The notes below the pieces were generated by a model that was not told the origin of the DNA, did not search any database, and was given only the letters and a program-made list of their open reading frames with translations. Below are positions 42,614 through 51,076 of a stretch of 64,000 nucleotides of DNA, one piece after another. The stretch lies in contig NZ_CABGGS010000046.1 in assembly GCF_902158555.1 (NCBI RefSeq), forward strand, positions 307,215 to 371,214, given 5' to 3'. Origin of the DNA: Klebsiella spallanzanii (GTDB lineage: Bacteria; Pseudomonadota; Gammaproteobacteria; Enterobacterales; Enterobacteriaceae). The translations under genes and the position numbers were made by a program. Position 1 is the stretch's first letter, and each line of letters begins with the position of its first letter.

Positions 42614-43708
42614 TTGCGCATAGTCACGTTTTTATTGCTGCTGGTGGTGGGGGTCTATAGCCACAGTGGGTGGGCGGAAACCTGCAAGGGGGATATCGGA
42701 CAGATGACTATCAACGTCCAGAATATCAAATACCTGCCCACGCTACCGCTGAATACGCAGATGACCAGCATGATGGCGGATAACGGCGGCGGGATTCACT
42801 TCTCCTGCGATCTTCAGGTGCCGAAAGCCGTGGCTAAGCACCTGGTTTATCGGCAGCTAAAAACGGCCTCATCACCGCTGTCGATTAACGGTCAGCATGT
42901 GTTTCCCTCTGCTCTGGACGGAATGGGCTACTCGTTGGGCTTCCAGTGCAACGGCGGCGCGATCCGCTTTATTGATGGCAGTCACGCTGCGGGAGCTGCA
43001 GAATCAGTGACGGTTTGCGACAGCAATGAAATATCTAACCTGCTGGCGCAACAGCAGATTGTGGTGAAAGTGTTTGTCACGTTTTACAAGACCGGGGAAG
43101 TGGCGCTGGTCAGCGGTAACCACGCTAACGTACCGGCACAGCCGCAGATAGGCGAACTGACCATTCAGCAGCAGGCCGACAGTAGCGCCGGGTTTGTCGC
43201 CAGCTCGCCGGTCACGCTTGATATGGCCGCGCTGAACGTCGATATCGGCAGCAGCGGCAGCTGCCAGGTCTCGACCTCAAATATTCACGTTAGCCTTGGC
43301 ACGGTCAATAAAGCAGAGTTCAAAGGTAAAAATACCACTGGCGGTAGCGCAAAGCGCTTCTCGATCCCGGTGTTTTGCACAACGCCCACCGATATCCGCA
43401 TTGGCTTTTTTGGCGTGACAACGCAAAGCGGGGCAACGGATACCCTGGCGCTAAGCAAAGGAAGCGCCTCCGCCAGCGGGGTGGGCGTTAAGTTGACCTA
43501 TGGCAATAATAGCGCCCCGGCGCCCGCGGAAGGGACGAGCATAAAAATCAATGAGGCCAGCAACTTACCGATATTAAAACGAGTCAACGGCAATAGCGCC
43601 GGCAGTGCTGAAAATATCAACTTCAGCGCCCAGTATGTGCAGACCGATGACGCGGTAACCGCCGGAACGGCAAACAGCATGGTGACTTTCGCACTGGAAT
43701 ATAACTAA
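42614..43708 (+). CDS. Fimbrial tip adhesin
   Basis: This 364-residue two-domain protein has a signal peptide (SHSGWA-ET), an N-terminal lectin-like half with four Cys, and a C-terminal pilin domain (SGSCQVSTSNIHVSLG ... MVTFALEYN) that joins the shaft. It starts with TTG at 42614 after AGAGG. Length and last position in the operon fit a FimH-type tip adhesin. The receptor is unknown. Confidence 0.88.
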   Translation: MRIVTFLLLLVVGVYSHSGWAETCKGDIGQMTINVQNIKYLPTLPLNTQMTSMMADNGGGIHFSCDLQVPKAVAKHLVYRQLKTASSPLSINGQHVFPSALDGMGYSLGFQCNGGAIRFIDGSHAAGAAESVTVCDSNEISNLLAQQQIVVKVFVTFYKTGEVALVSGNHANVPAQPQIGELTIQQQADSSAGFVASSPVTLDMAALNVDIGSSGSCQVSTSNIHVSLGTVNKAEFKGKNTTGGSAKRFSIPVFCTTPTDIRIGFFGVTTQSGATDTLALSKGSASASGVGVKLTYGNNSAPAPAEGTSIKINEASNLPILKRVNGNSAGSAENINFSAQYVQTDDAVTAGTANSMVTFALEYN

Positions 43709-43815
43709 CGATGCGATTGGCGATAGAAATGGTTTTATTAGACTCATGAATAAAACACGGGCCAGGTGAAATGTGCTATAGGTGAGGGCTACCCTACGTA
43801 TAAAAGGATAACTCC

Positions 43816-44589
43816 ATGAAGTTAAAGGCCAGCCTGGTGTTCATTTTAGCGGCGATAACATGTTCCGCTCAGGCGCGCGATATGAACAGCATTCAACAAA
43901 GCGGCGAGCTGAAAGTTGGTGTGCCGGGAGACTACGCGCCGCTGGCGTTTCACAATAAAGCAGGGGAGCTACTGGGCTACGACGTAGATATGGCAAAGGA
44001 TCTCGGCAAGCGGCTGGGTCTAAAGGTGAGCTTCGTGCAGACCAGTTGGCCGACGTTGTCCGCTGACCTGAAGGCCGATAAGTTTGATATCGCTATGGGT
44101 GGGGTGACACAAACCCCGGCGCGGGCAAAAGAGTTTGCCCTAAGCCAGCCGGTGGTGCCGAATGGCAAAATTGCGCTGGCTAACTGCGCGGCGGCCCCTG
44201 CGCTCGGCAGCCTGGAGAAAATTGACCAGCCGAATGTGAAGGTGATTGTGAATCCGGGCGGCACCAACCAAAGCTTTGTTGATGAACATATCAAGCATGC
44301 GCAGATTATTCGGGTGAAAAACAATATCGATAACCTCGAAGCGCTGCGGCAGAAAACGGCGGATATGATGGTGACTGACCTGATTGAAGGGGTCTATTAC
44401 CAAAGCAATGAGCCGGGCGTTTTTTGCGTGGCCAACGAGACGCCGTTCGCCGGAACCGCCAGTTTCAAAGTCTATATGATGAATAAAGATAACCCGCAGC
44501 TGCTGGAGAAAGTTAACCAGTGGCTGGAGAGCCAGGACAAAAACGTGCTCAAACAGAAGTGGCGGATTCATGACCAGCTAAAACCCTGA
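43816..44589 (+). CDS. Periplasmic binding-protein-like, cyclohexadienyl dehydratase-like
   Basis: The 257-residue protein has a signal peptide (cut near AQA-RD) and the polar amino-acid binding-protein fold. It resembles Pseudomonas PheC, a secreted cyclohexadienyl dehydratase, more than transport receptors: SLEKIDQPNVKVIVNPGGTN and MMVTDLIEG match PheC segments, and Glu191 lies where I recall the PheC catalytic Glu. No permease or ATPase gene is next to it. It may be an enzyme (prephenate or arogenate to aromatic keto or amino acid) or an orphan receptor. Confidence 0.75.
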   Translation: MKLKASLVFILAAITCSAQARDMNSIQQSGELKVGVPGDYAPLAFHNKAGELLGYDVDMAKDLGKRLGLKVSFVQTSWPTLSADLKADKFDIAMGGVTQTPARAKEFALSQPVVPNGKIALANCAAAPALGSLEKIDQPNVKVIVNPGGTNQSFVDEHIKHAQIIRVKNNIDNLEALRQKTADMMVTDLIEGVYYQSNEPGVFCVANETPFAGTASFKVYMMNKDNPQLLEKVNQWLESQDKNVLKQKWRIHDQLKP

Positions 44590-44619
44590 GGCACTAAAGG
44601 TTTTCTATGTGGTGCCCGA

Positions 44620-44650
44620 GGCAGAAAATCAGCGGCTCTGATTTTCTGCC
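44620..44650. terminator. Shared hairpin between convergent genes
   Basis: GGCAGAAAATCAG and CTGATTTTCTGCC form a perfect 13-bp stem around CGGCT. It includes the last codons of the LysR gene and lies after the dehydratase-like gene. Confidence 0.6.
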
Positions 44651-45549
44651 CGTACGTCGGCGAGCAGCCATTCATAAAATACCTTCACTTCCGGGCGCAT
44701 CACCGCGTGCTGCGGCGTGACGATATAATAAGACCACGTTAGCGGCCAGCGGTTATCAGGATGTAGTTGAACCAGCTGGCCGGTGGCGAGCAGTTGCTTA
44801 ACCAGCGCATGGCGCACAATAGCAACGCCGCGCCCGCTAAGGGCGGCGAGAATGACTGCCGAGGTTGAATTAATATGTAGACCGCTATCGCGAGGGGCCG
44901 GGGCCTGAGCTGCCGTCAGCACATCCTCCCACGAAGGGAAGCTGGCGCCGGGATGCGGCGTATCATCATGAATCAGCTTTTGCTCCGCCAGCCAGTCGCC
45001 GCAGGCGATTTTCCCCGGCGGAACAATTAGCGGGCTGCACACCAGCACCGCCTCTTCATCCATCAGCCAGGTTTTATCAACGCCGGACCAGTCTCCGCGC
45101 CCGCAGCGAACCCCCAGATCTGCTTCGCCGTGGGAGACATCCATCAGCTTTTCCGTGACGTTGAGGCGCAGGTCGATATTTTCATAAGCCTCAGAGAAGC
45201 GGTTCAAGCGCTCCATCAGCCAGTTCATCATCAGAACCTGTGAGGCGGTGATCACCACCACGGAGCGCGCCCGGCGGCCGCGGAGCTTATTCAGCCCGCT
45301 CTCGAGCTTATCCAGCCCCAGGGTAATATCCTGCAGCGCTTCCTGCGCCTCGCTCACCAGGGTAAGGCGTTCTTTACCCGCGCGCGTACGGTGCAGCAGC
45401 GGATGGCCGACCCAATCCTCCAGCGCCCTGACTAACTGTCCGACGGCGGCGGGCGTCACGCCCAGCTCGCGCGCCGCACCGGTAAAGCTGCCGTGACGGG
45501 CAGCGGCTTCAAAAGCGTGCAGCCATTTCAGTCGGTTAAGCGAGCGCAT
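44629..45549 (-). CDS. LysR-family regulator (GcvA-like)
   Basis: The 306-residue protein has an N-terminal winged helix (LKWLHAFEAAARHGSFTGAARELGVTPAAVGQ) and a type-2 periplasmic-binding-like effector domain. It is divergent from the SDR gene at 45691 with a 141-bp gap, so it probably controls the SDR-MFS pair. The effector is unknown. Confidence 0.9.
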   Translation of the reverse strand: MRSLNRLKWLHAFEAAARHGSFTGAARELGVTPAAVGQLVRALEDWVGHPLLHRTRAGKERLTLVSEAQEALQDITLGLDKLESGLNKLRGRRARSVVVITASQVLMMNWLMERLNRFSEAYENIDLRLNVTEKLMDVSHGEADLGVRCGRGDWSGVDKTWLMDEEAVLVCSPLIVPPGKIACGDWLAEQKLIHDDTPHPGASFPSWEDVLTAAQAPAPRDSGLHINSTSAVILAALSGRGVAIVRHALVKQLLATGQLVQLHPDNRWPLTWSYYIVTPQHAVMRPEVKVFYEWLLADVRAENQSR

Positions 45550-45690
45550 AGCGGTATCCCTCAGTCATTTTTCGCCTCAGTATACCCCATCAAGATAGAT
45601 TTTCTTTGTTGTGCCGCTATTTCTTCTCATTCGTCAGCCTGGCTTAAGACAGGCATGCTTAGGCCACACAAATCAAGCGTGAAGAGGTTA

Positions 45691-46470
45691 ATGATGAACA
45701 CCGTATTTACTGGGAAAAAACTGTTAGTGGTCGGTGGGACCAGCGGCATGGGGCTGGCGACGGCCAAACGGGTGATTGAGAACGGCGGCAGCGTGGTGCT
45801 GGTGGGCAATCGTCAGGAGAAAGCGGAGCAGGCGCGTCAGGCGCTGGCGGCCTACGGCAAGGTGGATATTATCGTTGCCGATCTGATGACCGAAGCGGGT
45901 ATGCAGCAGGTCATGACGGCTATCAATGCCGAGCATCGGGATATCAGCCTGCTGGTTAACGCCGCTGGCGTCTTCTTCCCGAAACCGTTTATTGAACATG
46001 AAGTGACGGATTATGATTTGTATATGAATCTCAATCGGGCGACCTTTTTTATCACTCGCGAGGTGGTGCGTAATATGCTGGCCGCCGGTATCAAAGGCGC
46101 GATTGTGAATATTGGCTCAATGTGGGCGCAGCAGGCTATCGGCGCGACGCCGTCATCGGCCTACTCAATGGCGAAGGCCGGGCTGCATGCGCTAACCAAA
46201 AATCTGGCGATTGAGCTGGGTAGCAGCGGTATTCGCGTAAACGCGGTATCCCCGGCGGTGGTACATACGCCGATTTATGAAGGCTTTATCGCGAAAGAGG
46301 AGGTGACGGCGGTGATGAACAGCTTTGACAGCTTCCATCCGATTGGCCGCGTTGGCACGCCTGAGGATATCGCGCAAACCGTGGCGTTCCTGCTCAGCGA
46401 TAGTACCGGTTGGGTGACCGGTGCGGTATGGGATATTGATGGTGGCGTGATGGCTGGTCGGAATGCCTGA
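45691..46470 (+). CDS. Short-chain dehydrogenase/reductase
   Basis: The 259-residue classical SDR has the NAD(P) motif GGTSGMGLA, the NAAG-type motif LLVNAAGVFF, catalytic Ser in NIGSMW, and the YSMAK pair. It ends WDIDGGVMAGRNA. The start follows GAAGAGG; ATGs at 45691 and 45694 are both usable. The substrate is unknown. It precedes an MFS transporter gene by 65 bp. Confidence 0.9.
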   Translation: MMNTVFTGKKLLVVGGTSGMGLATAKRVIENGGSVVLVGNRQEKAEQARQALAAYGKVDIIVADLMTEAGMQQVMTAINAEHRDISLLVNAAGVFFPKPFIEHEVTDYDLYMNLNRATFFITREVVRNMLAAGIKGAIVNIGSMWAQQAIGATPSSAYSMAKAGLHALTKNLAIELGSSGIRVNAVSPAVVHTPIYEGFIAKEEVTAVMNSFDSFHPIGRVGTPEDIAQTVAFLLSDSTGWVTGAVWDIDGGVMAGRNA

Positions 46471-46535
46471 TTACGTTCATTATGTCATCAAGACTGTTGG
46501 CATAAATAAAAACGAATTCAGGGTAACGAAAATCA

Positions 46536-47729
46536 ATGAGTGCTGAGACAACGCTGCCCGTCAGGCAGCAAAACCAGAATATTGTTCGTCTGGCCACGGC
46601 GCAGGCGCTGGCGGGGGCAAACTCGGTGGTATTTTACGCCACCGGGGCAATTGTGGGTAACGGCATTGCGCCGAATCCCACGCTGGCGACGCTACCCATC
46701 ACCATTTTTGTGCTGGGCATGGCGGCCTGTATTTTGCCGTTTGGTGCGCTGGCCAGAAGGCGCGGGCGCAAAACCGTCTTTATGACCGGCACCGGGGCCG
46801 GTGTTTTGACCGGGCTACTGGCGGCGCTGGCGGTGGTTATCAGCTCATTCTGGCTATTCTGTATCGCGGCCTTTTTCGGCGGAGCCTACGCCGCAGTGGC
46901 GGTGTCGTTCCGCTTTGCTGCGACAGATGGCGTCAGCGGCGAGCGCCGCGCGCGCGCGCTCTCCCTGGTGATGGGGGGCGGGGTAGCCGCCGGGGTCATC
47001 GGGCCGATGTTGGTCACCGGCACCATGAATCTGTGGCCGCCGCACACCTTTGCGATGACCTTTATCGCGCAGGGGCTGGTGGCTGCAGTATCGGCGCTGG
47101 TATTGCTGGGGGTAAAAACCGCCGAGCCGGTGGCGCAGGCAAAATCCGGTGGCCGTCTGCTGGGCGAAATTGTGCGCCAGCCGGGCTTTGGCCGCACGGT
47201 GTTCAGCGGCGCAATCTCCTATATGGTGATGAACTTTCTGATGACCGCCGCGCCGCTTTCCATGCATATGCACGGCATCTCGCAGCAGGCGTCGAATCTG
47301 GGGATCCAGTGGCACGTTATCGCCATGTATGGCCCCGGTTTTTTCACCGGTAAATTAATCAATCGATTCGGAGCCCGGCGTATTAACGCGGCTGGGTTAA
47401 TTCTGCTGGTGCTTTCGGTGATGGTCGGCCTGGCGGGTATCGACGTGATGCACTATTGGCTGTCGCTTATCCTGCTGGGCTTAGGCTGGAACTTCGGCTT
47501 TACCGGCGCGTCGGCGCAGATTATGGATTTCCATCGTCCGGAAGAGAAAACCCAGGTGCAGTCGCTGAATGATTTTATTGTTTTCGGCGTCATGATGATT
47601 GGCTCATTTTCCTCGGGTGCGTTAATGAACCTCTTTGGCTGGAATGCCGTACTGTGGGGCTCGCTGGTGCCGATTGTGGTCGCACTGGCGGCGCTATTGG
47701 TTGGTGGAAGGTCTGCGCAAAGGGCCTAA
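46536..47729 (+). CDS. MFS transporter
   Basis: The 397-residue protein has about 12 membrane helices and the MFS motif A-like RRRGRKTVFMTG after helix 2. It is probably a drug or small-metabolite exporter of the DHA1 type. It appears to be transcribed with the SDR gene and ends 4 bp into the convergent LysR gene. The substrate is unknown. Confidence 0.87.
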   Translation: MSAETTLPVRQQNQNIVRLATAQALAGANSVVFYATGAIVGNGIAPNPTLATLPITIFVLGMAACILPFGALARRRGRKTVFMTGTGAGVLTGLLAALAVVISSFWLFCIAAFFGGAYAAVAVSFRFAATDGVSGERRARALSLVMGGGVAAGVIGPMLVTGTMNLWPPHTFAMTFIAQGLVAAVSALVLLGVKTAEPVAQAKSGGRLLGEIVRQPGFGRTVFSGAISYMVMNFLMTAAPLSMHMHGISQQASNLGIQWHVIAMYGPGFFTGKLINRFGARRINAAGLILLVLSVMVGLAGIDVMHYWLSLILLGLGWNFGFTGASAQIMDFHRPEEKTQVQSLNDFIVFGVMMIGSFSSGALMNLFGWNAVLWGSLVPIVVALAALLVGGRSAQRA

Positions 47730-48628
47730 CTTTTGCGTGATTTAACACCAGTTCGCACGGCGTCTCGCATTGAGCGAATTAAGGTTTCTTTGCTGCGACC
47801 CCGGCGGAAAATCAGCGAGAAGGGGGCCTGATAGCCATATTCCGTCGGCAGCAGGGCGCGCAGCTTTTGCGATTGTACCCAAGGCAAAGCGTAGTGTTCC
47901 GGCAGATAGCCGACGTATTTGCCGGACAAAATCAGCATCAGCTGTGCTTCCATACTTTCTGCGCTCGCTACGCTTTGCTTAAAGCCTTTGCGCCCTAAAT
48001 CGCTGCTGCTCCAGTAGCTGCGGGTGACCATTCGCATCTCGGAAATAAGCGCTTCCGTCGGGTGCTTAACGGTAAATAGAGCGTGTTTGTCACCGCAATA
48101 GAGCCAGTTTTGTTCGCGATAAAGTGGGTGAGACACCACGCTATTGGCTTGTAAAGAGAAGGTGCCCACGGCGAGATCCAGTTCATTATTCAGTACGCCC
48201 TGCAAAAGCGCGTTCGGGCTTCTGACCTGTAAATTAATATGCACCAGCGGGAAGCGCTCGCTAAACGTGGCGATGATTTCGCTCATCGGCAGCATCGGGT
48301 CGGTAATCGTCGAGTCAATTACGCCAAGATTAAAAATCCCGGTCTGCTCGCCGCGCAGCGTCGCCGTATTGCGCTCAAAATCCTCCATCGAATTCAGCAG
48401 GTCGATGCTTTGCTGGAGCACGGTTTCCCCTTTTTCGGTCAGAGAAAAACCGCCTCTACCGCGACGACATAGGGTGATGCCGAGCTTCTCTTCCAGTTCA
48501 CTCATATAGTTGCTGATAGCCGAAACCGTCAGGTTAAGTTCCTGCTGCGCATTGGCAAAGCCCTGATATTTCGCCACGGTAATAAAAACGTGTAACAGCC
48601 GCAGATTCGGAAATTTTCCAACTGACAT
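47726..48628 (-). CDS. LysR-family regulator, module A
   Basis: The 300-residue protein has a LysR helix-turn-helix (FANAQQELNLTVSAISNYMSEL). It is clearly a paralogue of the regulator at 60398: both share LCxRGRGGFxLTEKG, LYREQxWLYC, VTRSYW and LILSGKYxGYLPEHYA. It is divergent from a ureohydrolase gene, which it probably regulates. The effector may be a guanidino compound (inference). Confidence 0.9.
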   Translation of the reverse strand: MSVGKFPNLRLLHVFITVAKYQGFANAQQELNLTVSAISNYMSELEEKLGITLCRRGRGGFSLTEKGETVLQQSIDLLNSMEDFERNTATLRGEQTGIFNLGVIDSTITDPMLPMSEIIATFSERFPLVHINLQVRSPNALLQGVLNNELDLAVGTFSLQANSVVSHPLYREQNWLYCGDKHALFTVKHPTEALISEMRMVTRSYWSSSDLGRKGFKQSVASAESMEAQLMLILSGKYVGYLPEHYALPWVQSQKLRALLPTEYGYQAPFSLIFRRGRSKETLIRSMRDAVRTGVKSRKS

Positions 48629-48762
48629 AAAGGGGATGCTCCGCTGTAAGCCCCGGGGTTTGTTTATATTTTTCTAAACTAATTTTTTGCTTTTGACTAT
48701 TTTTTCTCTATCTCTCGTTCAGCAGTATGTCTTCATCGCCCGATAAGCCCTGGAGACACGCA

Positions 48763-49734
48763 ATGACTACCGCAACAGAAAATAACTACCCGCAGCCGCA
48801 GGATGGCGAAATTCCACGTTTTAGTGGATTACCGACCTTTTTCCGTCTCCCTTTTGCGCCACAGGCCGCCGACCTGGATATCGGCGTGGTAGGGGTGCCG
48901 TGGGATGGTGGAACCACCAACCGCGCGGGGACTCGCCACGGGCCACGCGAGCTACGCAATGCTTCAAGCCTGGTGCGTCGAGTCCACCAGACCACCCGCC
49001 GTTCTCCCTATGATTACGCCCGCGTTGGCGATCTGGGGGATGTGCGTATCAATCCGGTAGATATGCAGGATAGCCTGGCGCGCATTGAAGCATGGTATCG
49101 CGCCCTTGATGAGCAGCAGGTGATGCCTCTAACCGCGGGTGGCGACCATCTCACTACGCTGCCGATTTTGCGGGCGCTCGGGCGTGATAAACCGCTGGGA
49201 ATGATCCATTTCGATGCCCACTCGGATACTAACGACAGCTATTTCGGCGGCGAGCGCTTTACTCACGGCACCCCGTTTCGTCGTGCGGTAGAAGAGGGCG
49301 TTCTCGATCCACGGCGTACGGTGCAAATTGGTATTCGCGGCGCGCTGTTTTCCGCCGATGAGCACCGCTGGGCGGAGGAGAACGGTATCACCATCATCCG
49401 TATGGAGCAGGTGGACGAGCTGGGTATCGACAAGGTGATGCAGAGGGCGCGTGAGATTGTTGGTGAGCAGCCTACCTATATCAGCTTCGATATCGATGTG
49501 CTGGATCCGGTCTATGCGCCCGGTACCGGAACGCCGGAAATTGGCGGTATGACTACGTTGCAGGCTCAGCGCTGCGTTCGTCAGCTTGCTGGATTGAATC
49601 TGATTGGTGCCGACGTGGTGGAAGTCTCGCCGCCCTTTGACCAGGGCAATCTCACCAGCCTGACCGGCGCGACCATGATGTTTGAACTCCTGTGCCAGCT
49701 TGCCGATGCCCATCATCGGCGTATTTCTCAATAA
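48763..49734 (+). CDS. Ureohydrolase (agmatinase/guanidinobutyrase type), copy A
   Basis: The 323-residue arginase-superfamily enzyme has all the dimanganese motifs: GGDHLT, FDAHSDTND, and SFDIDVLDP. Such enzymes split a guanidino group into urea and an amine. NRAGTRHGPRELRNASS and VGVPWDGGTTN are typical of guanidinobutyrase/guanidinopropionase-like members, so agmatine is only one candidate. I start at 48763 (MTTATENN), after GGAGA; the ATG at 48727 lacks a good site. A binding-protein gene follows by 12 bp. Confidence 0.9.
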   Translation: MTTATENNYPQPQDGEIPRFSGLPTFFRLPFAPQAADLDIGVVGVPWDGGTTNRAGTRHGPRELRNASSLVRRVHQTTRRSPYDYARVGDLGDVRINPVDMQDSLARIEAWYRALDEQQVMPLTAGGDHLTTLPILRALGRDKPLGMIHFDAHSDTNDSYFGGERFTHGTPFRRAVEEGVLDPRRTVQIGIRGALFSADEHRWAEENGITIIRMEQVDELGIDKVMQRAREIVGEQPTYISFDIDVLDPVYAPGTGTPEIGGMTTLQAQRCVRQLAGLNLIGADVVEVSPPFDQGNLTSLTGATMMFELLCQLADAHHRRISQ

Positions 49735-49746
49735 CAGCGGAGAATT

Positions 49747-50565
49747 ATGATGAAAAGAAATCTCTCATTGCGCTATCTCGCCACCGCGTTGGTTCTGGCA
49801 TCAGGCCTTGTTACGGCGGCCAATGCGGCGGACGCCACCCTGACGCCGGGAAAGCTGAAGATAGCGATGGAAGTGGCCTATCCGCCTTTTGAATCCTGGC
49901 AGGATGACAAAATCGTCGGTTTTGATGCTGAACTGGCGGCGTTATTAAGCCAAAAAGCGGGCCTGACGCTACAGCTGGTGGATACAAAATTTAGCAGCTT
50001 GATCCTCGGCCTGAGCGGGGGACGCCAGGATGCGGTGATCTCCGCGCTCTATATCACTGCGGAGCGTACCCAGCAGGCGGATGCGATCCCTTATGCTAAA
50101 ACGGGGGCCTATATCATGGTGCGCAGCGATAGCAAAGTTGCGCCGCAAACGGAAAACGAGCTTTGTGGTTTAACCATTGGGCTACAGCAGGGTACATCGT
50201 GGGTGAAAAAGCTGCATGAGCTTTCGGCGAGCTATTGCCAGGCGCAGGGTAAAGGGGCGATTGAGATTAAAGAGTTCCCGACCGCGCCGGAGACGCTACA
50301 GGCACTGCTCTCCGGCAATATTCAGGCTCAGGTAGATATTGCGGGTGTGGTAAGCCTGTTCACCCAGCGCAGCAAAGGCCGTCTGAAGGTCAGTTCTCCG
50401 CAGACGATATATCCGCAAACGCTGGGTATTTACATCAAGAAGGGCAACCAGGCGCTGGCGCAACAGTTGGCCTCTGCACTGAAAACCCTGCGTGAAAATG
50501 GTGAGTACAGCGCCTTGCTGAAAAAGTATGCGGCATACGGCATCACCGATGACACGGTGCAGTAG
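49747..50565 (+). CDS. Polar amino-acid-type periplasmic binding protein, copy A
   Basis: The 272-residue precursor (signal cut near ANA-AD) is a cluster F solute receptor. It is a paralogue of the receptor at 56572: both share YPPFES, LxDTKFxSLILG, ER-QQADAIPYA and ELCG. It has no permease or ATPase gene next to it, so it may share the fused transporter at 55027. It probably delivers a guanidino compound or basic amino acid (inference from the ureohydrolase). Confidence 0.88.
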   Translation: MMKRNLSLRYLATALVLASGLVTAANAADATLTPGKLKIAMEVAYPPFESWQDDKIVGFDAELAALLSQKAGLTLQLVDTKFSSLILGLSGGRQDAVISALYITAERTQQADAIPYAKTGAYIMVRSDSKVAPQTENELCGLTIGLQQGTSWVKKLHELSASYCQAQGKGAIEIKEFPTAPETLQALLSGNIQAQVDIAGVVSLFTQRSKGRLKVSSPQTIYPQTLGIYIKKGNQALAQQLASALKTLRENGEYSALLKKYAAYGITDDTVQ

Positions 50566-50700
50566 TGTGTAAAAAATCTAAAATATACAGATGAAGAGAC
50601 ACTGTAATGGGATGCATATCACATTTTTAGCGTGATTACACAGTCAGGTATGATTTAAAAACATTATTTATCAATATCTTATTTCTAATCCTACAATTCA

Positions 50701-50736
50701 TTGTGATCAGTGTGTAAAATTACACACTGATCACAA
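50701..50736. promoter_or_regulatory. 36-bp perfect palindrome upstream of the PTS
   Basis: TTGTGATCAGTGTGTAA and its exact complement TTACACACTGATCACAA are separated by only two bases. The GTGTGTAAAA half recurs at 50565. It lies 55 bp before the PTS IIB start. TGTGA/TCACA ends recall CRP half sites, but the spacing is wrong for one CRP dimer. It is more likely an operator of the local regulator. Confidence 0.7.
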
Positions 50737-50791
50737 TTCATATTTTTCCTGCATGCTTTAATTCCTCTCACCAAAACAGAGAGGATTGCTC

Positions 50792-51073
50792 ATGAAACAC
50801 ATGATGATTTGCTGCGGCGCCGGTGTAGCGACCAGCACCGTTGCTTTAAATAAACTGCAGGATTTCCTGAAGAAAGAGAATATTCTCGATAAAGTCCGTA
50901 TTTCCCAGGGAACCGTGGCTGAAGCCAAAACCCGCGACGATGTAGATTTTATTGTTTCTACTTCGCCGGTTGCGCTTTCTATTCCCGTTGTTAACGCTCT
51001 ACCGCTATTAACCGGTATGGGTACTGATAAAGTTTTCAGCAGCGTCAAAGAATTAATTCTCGCCGAGGGTTAA
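50792..51073 (+). CDS. PTS IIB component, galactitol type
   Basis: The 93-residue IIB protein opens MKHMMICCGAGVATSTVA, in which Cys8 is the phosphorylated cysteine of the GatB-like P-loop. It passes phosphate from IIA to the incoming sugar or sugar alcohol. GAGAGGA lies 7 bp upstream of the ATG. The IIC gene follows after 3 bp. Confidence 0.9.
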   Translation: MKHMMICCGAGVATSTVALNKLQDFLKKENILDKVRISQGTVAEAKTRDDVDFIVSTSPVALSIPVVNALPLLTGMGTDKVFSSVKELILAEG

Positions 51074-51076
51074 GCC

